This document shows, piece after piece, positions 58,190-64,000 of a stretch of 64,000 nt of DNA; the stretch's first letter is position 1, and every line of letters begins with the position of its first letter. The stretch comes from JAATFS01 sp037145635. GTDB taxonomy: Bacteria; Pseudomonadota; Gammaproteobacteria; Xanthomonadales; Xanthomonadaceae. Both the position numbers and the translations under genes were made by a program. The stretch lies in contig JBBCXB010000002.1 in assembly GCA_037145635.1 (NCBI GenBank), positions 124,001-188,000 on the forward strand, given 5' to 3'. The notes under the pieces were generated by a model. It did no database searches, had not been told where the DNA came from, and saw only the letters and a program-made list of their open reading frames with translations.

Positions 58190-59380
58190 ATGAGGGCCGC
58201 GCCCGGCGGCGTGCCGCACGCTGCGCGGCTGCCGACCGCGCGCCTGCTGATCCTCGCCGGCGCCGGTTTCGTCACCATCCTCACCGAGGCGCTGCCCGCC
58301 GGCCTGCTGCCGGCGATGGCGGCGGGACTGAAGGTCGGCGAGGCCCTGGTCGGGCAGCTGGTGACGGTCTACGCGCTGGGTTCGCTGCTGGCCGCGATCC
58401 CGCTGGTGCGCGCCACCCGGCACTGGCCGCGGCGGCGCCTGCTGCTGCTGGCCATCGCCGGGTTCGCCATCGCCAACACCGTCACCGCGGTCTCGCCGGC
58501 GTATGCGCCGATCCTGGCCGCGCGCGCCGTCGCCGGCATCAGCGCCGGGCTGCTGTGGGCGCTGCTGGCCGGCTACGCCAGCCGCCTGGTGGCGCCGGCG
58601 CAGCAAGGCCGCGCGATCGCGGTGGCGATGGTGGGCACGCCGCTGGCGCTGTCGCTCGGGGTGCCGGCCGGTACCGTGCTCGGCCAGCACCTGGGCTGGC
58701 GCTGGAGCTTCGGCCTCATGACGGTGCTGAGCCTGGGCCTGCTGGCGGCCGCGCGTGCCGGGCTGCCGGATTTCCCCGGGCAGCCGGGCCGGACCGCGCT
58801 GCGGCTGCGCCAGGTCCTGGCGCTCCCGGGCATCGCTCAGGTGCTCGCGGTGATGCTGCTGTTCGTGCTCGCCCACAACGTGCTCTACACCTACATCGCA
58901 CCGGTGCTGGCGCTGGGCGGCGGCGAGCGCGCGGTGGAGCGCTACCTGCTGCTGTTCGGCGGTGCCTCGCTGCTCGGCATCTGGGTGGTCGGCGCGCTCA
59001 TCGACCGCTGGATGCGGCCCCTGGTGCTGGGCAGCATCGCGCTGTTCCTGCTCGCCGCCGCGCTCCTCGCCATCGCGCCGCCGGGCGTGCCCGTGCTGAC
59101 CGTCGCCATCGCGACCTGGGGCCTGGCCTTCGGCGGCTCGGCGACGCTGTTCCAGACCGCCATTGCGCGCCGCGCCGGCGCCGCCGCGGATACCGCGCAG
59201 GCCCTGGTCGTCACCGGCTGGAACCTGGCGATCGCCGGCGGCGGCCTGCTCGGCGGCGTGCTGCTGCAGCACTACGGCGCGGGCAGCCTGGCCGGCGCGC
59301 TGCTGGCCCTGCTGGTGCCGGCCCTGGCCTGTGCGTGGCGCGGCGGCGGCTGGGCGCGGCCGGCGGCTGTGCCGCACTGA
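58190..59380 (+). CDS. MFS transporter
   Basis: The 396-residue protein has 12 hydrophobic helices: ARLLILAGAGFVTILTEALP, VGQLVTVYALGSLLAAIPLV, then the RHWPRRRLLLLAIAGFAIAN loop motif and AARAVAGISAGLLWALLAGY. The LTEALPAGLLPAMAAGLKVG segment resembles the DHA1 drug/sugar exporters (YdhP/AraJ). Substrate unknown. ATG at 58190 (MRAAPGGVPHAARL) is preferred to an in-frame ATG at 58103, whose added residues are Arg-rich and unlike the family. Divergent from a LysR regulator that may control it. Confidence 0.87.
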   Translation: MRAAPGGVPHAARLPTARLLILAGAGFVTILTEALPAGLLPAMAAGLKVGEALVGQLVTVYALGSLLAAIPLVRATRHWPRRRLLLLAIAGFAIANTVTAVSPAYAPILAARAVAGISAGLLWALLAGYASRLVAPAQQGRAIAVAMVGTPLALSLGVPAGTVLGQHLGWRWSFGLMTVLSLGLLAAARAGLPDFPGQPGRTALRLRQVLALPGIAQVLAVMLLFVLAHNVLYTYIAPVLALGGGERAVERYLLLFGGASLLGIWVVGALIDRWMRPLVLGSIALFLLAAALLAIAPPGVPVLTVAIATWGLAFGGSATLFQTAIARRAGAAADTAQALVVTGWNLAIAGGGLLGGVLLQHYGAGSLAGALLALLVPALACAWRGGGWARPAAVPH

Positions 59381-59575
59381 GCGATCCGTGCGCCCGCCCC
59401 GGGACGACGCAGGCCGCGCGCGTCGTCCACCACAGGCGGACGGCGCGTCCCGCGTACCCGCGACGCAGGGGCGGGCACGGGCGGCGGCGCACGGCAACGA
59501 CCGCTCCGCGCGGGCGGGCGCGGCCCGGACACGGAGGGCGACGCGCGGCGACCTGGGCCGACGCGCCCGCCGTGC

Positions 59576-60337
59576 CTAGAGCAGCATGCCGCCGGAGGCC
59601 TCGATGCGCTGGCCGTTGATCCAGCCGGTCCCGGGCGCCAGCAGCGCCGCGACCACGGCGCCGATATCGTCCGGCTGGCCGGCGCGGCCGAGCGCGGTCA
59701 TCGCCGCCACCCGGGCGTTGAGCTCGGGGTTGTCGCGCACCGCACCGCCGCTGAAGTCGGTCTCGATCGCGCCCGGGGCCAGCGTATTGGCACGGATACC
59801 GCGGTCCCCCAGTTCCTTGGCGAGGTAGCGGCTGAACACCTCCACCCCGCCCTTCATCATCGCGTAGGCCGAACTGCCGGGCAGCGCGAAGCGGGCCAGG
59901 CCGCTGGACAGGTTGAGGATGCGGCCGCCATCGGCCAGCAGCGGCAACAGCGCCTGGGTCAGGAAGTACGGGCCCTTGAGGTGTACGCGCACCATCTCGT
60001 CGAACTGCGCCGGCGTGGTGTCGGCGATCGTGGCGTGCAGGCCGAGCCCGGCATTGTTGACCAGCGCATCGAGGCGCTCGCGCTGCCAGCCGCCGAGCAC
60101 GTCCTGCACCTGCGCGGCGAACGCGGCGAAGCGCTCGCTGTCGCCCACGTCCAGCGGCAGCGCCACCGCGCGGCGGCCCAGGGCCTCGATCTCGGCGACC
60201 GCCGACAACGCGGCCTCGCGGTGGCCGCGGTAGGTGAGGATCAGGTCGGCGCCCTGGCGCGCGAGGTGGAGCGCGGCGTTGCGGCCCAGGCCGCGGCTGC
60301 CGCCGGTGATCAGGACGATGGGGGGGACGGTCTGCAT
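59576..60337 (-). CDS. SDR family oxidoreductase
   Basis: The 253-residue protein is a classical short-chain dehydrogenase: cofactor motif TGGSRGLG near residue 11-18, LDALVNNAGLG, catalytic Ser in LNLSSGLARFALPG and YAMMK as the YxxxK pair, with the C-terminal PDDIGAVVAALLAPGTGWIN typical of the family. It probably uses NADP(H), since an Arg-type residue follows the Gly motif; the substrate is unknown. It is divergent from a LysR gene (starts 111 bp apart) with a candidate operator between them. Confidence 0.9.
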   Translation of the reverse strand: MQTVPPIVLITGGSRGLGRNAALHLARQGADLILTYRGHREAALSAVAEIEALGRRAVALPLDVGDSERFAAFAAQVQDVLGGWQRERLDALVNNAGLGLHATIADTTPAQFDEMVRVHLKGPYFLTQALLPLLADGGRILNLSSGLARFALPGSSAYAMMKGGVEVFSRYLAKELGDRGIRANTLAPGAIETDFSGGAVRDNPELNARVAAMTALGRAGQPDDIGAVVAALLAPGTGWINGQRIEASGGMLL

Positions 60338-60389
60338 GGCGATGCTCCGGTCAGGGCGGACGGGCCGCGGGAGCCCCACGTTATTGAGC

Positions 60390-60403
60390 TTGCGAGAACG
60401 CAT
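60390..60403. promoter_or_regulatory. Candidate LysR operator between SDR and LysR genes
   Basis: TTGCGAGAACGCAT is a T-N11-A site with dyad arms TGCG and CGCA, the LysR-type box, located centrally in the 111-bp divergent gap (starts at 60337 minus and 60449 plus). It lies in an AT-richer patch (TTATTGAG...CATAAAG) that may include promoter elements. Confidence 0.55.
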
Positions 60404-60448
60404 AAAGCAGGCAATCCTGACTTCACCGTTCAAATCCGGCGAACAATC

Positions 60449-61357
60449 ATGGACACCCTGGATACCCTGCGCACCTTCATGCGCGTGGTCGAGCTGGGCA
60501 GCTTCACCCGCGCCGCCGACGCGCTGGGCCTGCCCAAGGCCAGCGTCTCGACCGCCGTGCAGCGGCTCGAGGCCAGCGTCGGCACCCAGTTGCTCTACCG
60601 CACCACGCGGCGGGTGCAGCCTTCCGCCGACGGAGCCGCGTTCTACCAGCGCAGCCGCGATCTGGTGGACGACATGGACGAATTGCATGGCATGTTCCAG
60701 CGCGAGACCACGCAATTGCGCGGGCGCCTGCGCGTGGACATGACCGCGGGCCTGGCGCACGGCTTCGTGATCCCGCGCCTGGCCGACTTCCTCGCCGCGC
60801 ACCCGCAGGTGGAGATCGAGATCAGCGGCACCGACCGCCGCGTCGACCTGGTCCGCGAGGGCTTCGACTGCGTGCTGCGCGTGGGCACGCTGGACGACAC
60901 CACGCTGGTGGCGCGGCCGCTGGGCGCGCTGGGCATCGTCAACGCCGCCAGCCCGGCCTACCTGGCCCGGCGCGGCGTGCCGCGCACCCTGGCCGACCTG
61001 GCCGGTCACGACCTGGTGCACTACGTCACCACGCTGGGCCAGCGCTCGCCCGGGTTCGAGTACCGCGACGGCGACGGCTACCGCACGCTGCCGATGCGCG
61101 GCCCGGTCAGCGTCAACAGCGGCGAGGCCTACAAGGCCGCGGCTCTGGCGGGCCTGGGCATCGTGCAGGCGCCGGCGCTGGCGATGCGGCCGCTGTTCGC
61201 CGACGGCACGCTGGTCGAAGTGCTGCCCGAACTGCCCGCCGAGCCGATGCCGGCGACGCTGCTGTACGCCCAGCGCCGCCACCTGCCGCGGCGCGTGCAC
61301 GTGTTCATGGAGTGGATCGCCGAGGTGCTGGCGCCGCACCTGCTCGCATCGGCGTGA
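60449..61357 (+). CDS. LysR family transcriptional regulator
   Basis: The 302-residue protein has the HTH region TLRTFMRVVELGSFTRAADA with LPKASVSTAVQRLEASVGTQ and the LTTR effector domain (DMTAGLAHGFVIPRLADFLA, GFDCVLRVGTLDDTTLVARP, KAAALAGLGIVQAPALAMRP). This subtype (GFDCVLRVG, ALAGLGI) commonly controls a divergent SDR or reductase gene. ATG at 60449 follows a weak ribosome-binding site. It probably controls the divergent SDR gene through the T-N11-A site at 60390-60403. Confidence 0.92.
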   Translation: MDTLDTLRTFMRVVELGSFTRAADALGLPKASVSTAVQRLEASVGTQLLYRTTRRVQPSADGAAFYQRSRDLVDDMDELHGMFQRETTQLRGRLRVDMTAGLAHGFVIPRLADFLAAHPQVEIEISGTDRRVDLVREGFDCVLRVGTLDDTTLVARPLGALGIVNAASPAYLARRGVPRTLADLAGHDLVHYVTTLGQRSPGFEYRDGDGYRTLPMRGPVSVNSGEAYKAAALAGLGIVQAPALAMRPLFADGTLVEVLPELPAEPMPATLLYAQRRHLPRRVHVFMEWIAEVLAPHLLASA

Positions 61358-61538
61358 CGCGGCGGCGGAGGCCGTGAGCAGGGCGCGGTGGCGGTCCCGA
61401 CGGCCGGCGGCGGCGCGCCGGTCGGCCGCGGCTTTCCCGTCGGCGGCGCGGACGCCGCGGCCGGCGCGCAGGCACTGCGCGACGGCGCGGTCACCAGGGC
61501 CGAGCTAGCATCGCGTGGATTTCTTCCGTGGATCCTCC

Positions 61539-62600
61539 ATGCGGCACCTGCGTCCCCTCCTGCTGTCCTGCGCGCTGCTGCTCAGCGCCCCTGCCCTCGC
61601 CGTACCGTTCTGGGGCGCCCGGCACTCCAGTCCCGCGGACACCGCGCCGGCGCAGCTCAAGCCCGGCGAATGGGTGTGGGGCGGGGTCAGCAAGGGCTGG
61701 GGACCGATGGCGGTGATCGTCAGCCTGACCGAGCAGCGCGCCTACGCCTACCGCAACGGGCTGCTGATCGGCGTGTCCACGGTCAGCTCGGGCAGGCAGG
61801 GCTACGAGACCCCGACCGGGGTGTTCACCATCCTGCAGAAGGACAAGGACCACCGCTCCAACGTCTACAACAGCGCGCCGATGCCCTACCAGCAGCGCCT
61901 GACCTGGGACGGCGTGGCCCTGCATGCCGGCGGCCTGCCCGGCTACCCGGAGTCGCATGGCTGCGTGCACCTGCCGTCGGAATTCGCCCGGCTGCTGTTC
62001 GAGAACTCGAGCATGGGCATGGTGGTGGTGGTGGCCGCGGCCGGCGTGAGCGCCGACGACGTGGTGCACCCGCGCGCGGTCAGCCCGATCGACCCGCGCA
62101 CCGGGGCCGGGCAGCCGTTGCTGCCGCTGGCCGAGGGCCAGCCGTATGCCTGGCATCCGGAACTGGCGGCCACCGGCCCGGTATCGATGCTGATGAGCAG
62201 CGCCGACCGGCAACTGGTGGTGTACCGCAACGGCACCGAGATCGGCCGCGCGCGTGTCGCGCTGGCCGAAGGCGCCGACGCCCCGGGCACGCGCGCCTTC
62301 ATCGTCGGCCAGGGCTTCCTGCCGGGCGAGATCGCCGGACTGCCCGGCCGGCGCATGCCCAACTGGATGCGCATCGGCATTCCCGGCAGCACGGCTGCGG
62401 CCGGCGAGGCGCTGGATGCGGCCACGGTCGGCCGGCTGCAGCTGCCGGACGGCTTCCTGGCGGCGCTGCTGCCGCTGCTGACGCCGGGCGTCGTGCTGGT
62501 CGCCACCGACCAGTCGATCCTGCCGGCCACCACCGGCGGGCACCTGCAGGTGCTGGACTCGGATGCGCCGGAGACGGCGCCCGCGGCGCACACGCCCTGA
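61539..62600 (+). CDS. L,D-transpeptidase (YkuD) family exported protein
   Basis: The 353-residue protein has a signal peptide (HLRPLLLSCALLLSAPALA) and a YkuD domain with VIVSLTEQRAYAYRNGLLIG, TPTGVFTILQKDKDH and the catalytic HAGGLPGYPESHGCVHLP, where the Cys of SHGC is the nucleophile. Such enzymes cross-link peptidoglycan 3-3 or attach lipoproteins to it in the periplasm. The C-terminal half (from about 200) begins another VSMLMSSADRQLVVYRNGTE strand pattern, similar to the first YkuD strands but without a second SHGC, so it looks like a degenerate repeat of the N-terminal fold. Confidence 0.87.
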   Translation: MRHLRPLLLSCALLLSAPALAVPFWGARHSSPADTAPAQLKPGEWVWGGVSKGWGPMAVIVSLTEQRAYAYRNGLLIGVSTVSSGRQGYETPTGVFTILQKDKDHRSNVYNSAPMPYQQRLTWDGVALHAGGLPGYPESHGCVHLPSEFARLLFENSSMGMVVVVAAAGVSADDVVHPRAVSPIDPRTGAGQPLLPLAEGQPYAWHPELAATGPVSMLMSSADRQLVVYRNGTEIGRARVALAEGADAPGTRAFIVGQGFLPGEIAGLPGRRMPNWMRIGIPGSTAAAGEALDAATVGRLQLPDGFLAALLPLLTPGVVLVATDQSILPATTGGHLQVLDSDAPETAPAAHTP

Positions 62601-62724
62601 GCGGCCTCGTGCCTGCCCAGCTGCGGATGGCGCGGACGCGGACACGTCCGCGCCGGCACTTCGATCACGCCGCCGCGAACGCCGTACGGACCGGCTGCGG
62701 CGCCCGCCGCGCGACGCCGGCGGG

Positions 62725-63063
62725 CTAGGCCTTGCGCAGGAAGCAGGTCTTCAGCACCAGCCCCTTGATCTTGTCCGAATGCCCTTCGATGTGCTCGTCA
62801 TCGTCCTCGACCAGCCGGATGTTGCGGATCACCGTGCCCTGCTTGAGCGGGATCGACGAGCCCTTGACCTTGAGGTCCTTGATCACGGTCACCGTGTCGC
62901 CGGCCGCCAGCACGTTGCCGTTGCTGTCGCGCACCACCAGCGCCTGGGGCGCGGCGCCGGCGTCGGCGGCCCACTCGTAGCCGCAGTCGGCGCAGATCCA
63001 CTGCGCGCCGTCGGCATAGGTGTTCTCGAGGGTGCATTGCGGACAGGCGGGGACGGCGGACAT
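62725..63063 (-). CDS. yjdM: YjdM/PhnA family zinc-ribbon protein
   Basis: The 112-residue protein has an N-terminal zinc ribbon (PACPQC...WICADCGYEW, two CxxC pairs) and the C-terminal PhnA domain with LVVRDSNGNVLAAGDTVTVI, KDLKVKGSSIPLKQGTVIRN and IKGLVLKTCFLRKA. Despite the historical phosphonate name its function is unknown. ATG at 63063 opens the ribbon. It is divergent from the CDF gene. Confidence 0.9.
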   Translation of the reverse strand: MSAVPACPQCTLENTYADGAQWICADCGYEWAADAGAAPQALVVRDSNGNVLAAGDTVTVIKDLKVKGSSIPLKQGTVIRNIRLVEDDDEHIEGHSDKIKGLVLKTCFLRKA

Positions 63064-63207
63064 GGCTTCCTGGGGGCGCGTGGGAGGCGCCCATTGTAGC
63101 GCCCCGGCCCGCCGCACCGCGCCCGATCACGCCGCCGGCACGGCGGCGGCGCGATAGTCGCGTGCGGCGCCCGGCGCCCAGTCCTTCGATCCGACGCGGA
63201 ATCCAAC

Positions 63208-64000
63208 TTGTCCAAGCCCAGCGGCTCCCATCTCGTGGTCTACGTGGCCCTGGCCGGCAACCTCGCCATCGCCATCGCCAAGTTCGTCGCCGCCGGCCTC
63301 TCCGGCAGCTCGGCCATGCTCAGCGAAGGCGTGCACTCGCTGGTGGACACCATCAACGAGGTGCTGCTGCTGTACGGGCTGCGCCGCGCCAGCCGCGCGC
63401 CCACGCCCACGCATCCGTTCGGCTACGGCCGCGAGCTGTACTTCTGGAGCTTCATCGTCGCGCTGCTGGTGTTCGCGATGGGCGCCGGCGTGTCGCTGTA
63501 CGAGGGCATCGTGCACATCCGCCACCCCGAGCCGGCCAAGAGCCATCTGGTGGCCTACGTCGTGCTGGGTGTGTCGCTGCTGTTCGAGGGCATCTCGTGG
63601 GGCGTGGCGGTGCGCGAGTTCCGCGCCAAGAAGGGGCGCATGGGCTACTTCCAGGCCTTCCGCCAGAGCAAGGACCCCACCACCTTCACCGTGCTGCTGG
63701 AAGACAGCGCCGCGCTGATCGGCCTGCTGATGGCGCTCGCCGGCCTGGTCTCGGCGCAGTGGCTGGGTATCCCGGAACTGGATGGCGTGGCGTCGATCGG
63801 CATCGCCTGCGTGCTGGCGGTCACCGCGTTCCTGCTGGCGCGCGAGACCAAGGGCCTGCTGATCGGCGAACCGGCGCACGCGCACGTGTCCGAGTCGCTG
63901 ATGGCGCTGGCGGCGCGCGACCCGGACGTGCGCGCGGCCAACGGCGTGCTGACCATGCAGATGGGCCCCCACCAGGTGGTCGCCGCGCTCAGCGCCGAGT
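63208..64000 (+). CDS. Cation diffusion facilitator family transporter, 5' part (cut by window end)
   Basis: The frame opened by TTG at 63208 stays open to the end of the window (264 codons). It starts SKPSGSHLVVYVALAGNLAI and shows the CDF features: AMLSEGVHSLVDTINEVLLL with the metal-binding His and Asp of helix 2, the HPFGYGRELYFWSFIVALLV loop and helix 3, and LLEDSAALIGLLMALAGLV with metal-binding residues of helix 5, then a cytosolic C-terminal domain. It exports divalent cations such as Zn or Fe in exchange for protons. No ATG or GTG lies in frame between the upstream stop (63097) and the conserved start, so TTG is the likely initiator; GTG at 63235 is a shorter alternative. Confidence 0.87.
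   Translation, partial: MSKPSGSHLVVYVALAGNLAIAIAKFVAAGLSGSSAMLSEGVHSLVDTINEVLLLYGLRRASRAPTPTHPFGYGRELYFWSFIVALLVFAMGAGVSLYEGIVHIRHPEPAKSHLVAYVVLGVSLLFEGISWGVAVREFRAKKGRMGYFQAFRQSKDPTTFTVLLEDSAALIGLLMALAGLVSAQWLGIPELDGVASIGIACVLAVTAFLLARETKGLLIGEPAHAHVSESLMALAARDPDVRAANGVLTMQMGPHQVVAALSAE

Overview
This window reads as one contiguous chromosomal segment of a very GC-rich gammaproteobacterium of the Xanthomonadaceae/Lysobacteraceae (Luteimonas, Lysobacter or Pseudoxanthomonas type). That placement is inference from three things: the gene order rpsB-tsf-(HDOD-GGDEF)-pyrH-frr-uppS-cdsA-dxr-rseP-bamA-lpxD-fabZ-lpxA-lpxB-rnhB-dnaE-accA, the stand-alone short RnfB, and GGGAATCGGG-type repeat blocks between genes. 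No rRNA, tRNA, CRISPR array, insertion sequence, integrase or phage gene was seen. Genes are densely packed, with many ATGA/GTGA overlaps.

Region 1 (1-21.8 kb) is the housekeeping block: translation (rpsB 3' end, tsf, frr), UMP kinase, isoprenoid and undecaprenyl synthesis (dxr, uppS), phospholipid synthesis (cdsA), envelope proteolysis and outer-membrane assembly (rseP, bamA), lipid A synthesis (lpxD-fabZ-lpxA-lpxB), RNase HII, DNA polymerase III alpha, a lipoprotein and accA. A cyclic-di-GMP-type HDOD-GGDEF gene sits inside it. A 59-codon secreted-peptide gene on the opposite strand lies between bamA and lpxD, where skp is found in many other bacteria. A repeat element has become the first ~40 codons of lpxB.

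Region 2 (21.8-37.5 kb) is mixed: HemJ-like protein, a small methyltransferase, an intracellular PHB depolymerase, a membrane-protein gene remnant, an alginate-export-type porin, a DUF502 protein, a queuosine-precursor transporter, a LysE exporter facing an AraC regulator, a DUF885 protein, a VOC protein, a DUF2147 protein, metG, a HAD phosphatase, RnfB and two uncharacterised envelope genes.

Region 3 (37.5-45.9 kb) is the most interesting part: an ECF sigma factor and RskA-type anti-sigma factor, then a seven-gene run of acyl desaturase, FAD oxidoreductase, DUF1365, Cfa-like methyltransferase, DUF2878, DUF1295 and a second Cfa-superfamily methyltransferase. The two methyltransferases differ at the residues that bind bicarbonate in cyclopropane synthase. 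I read this as a regulated membrane fatty-acid modification system whose product is unknown.

Region 4 (46-64 kb) holds DUF998 and RidA genes, mprF facing acvB (synthesis and probable hydrolysis of lysyl-phosphatidylglycerol), a tiny oxidoreductase-like Cys-rich protein, an HD hydrolase, ThpR, a stress-type four-helix protein, two MFS transporters, an alkene reductase, two LysR regulators (one divergent from an SDR gene with a candidate operator between them), an L,D-transpeptidase, YjdM and the 5' part of a cation diffusion facilitator cut by the window end.

Coordinates were read by hand from the sequence. Functional calls rest on recognised motifs and remembered family features; no database search was run.
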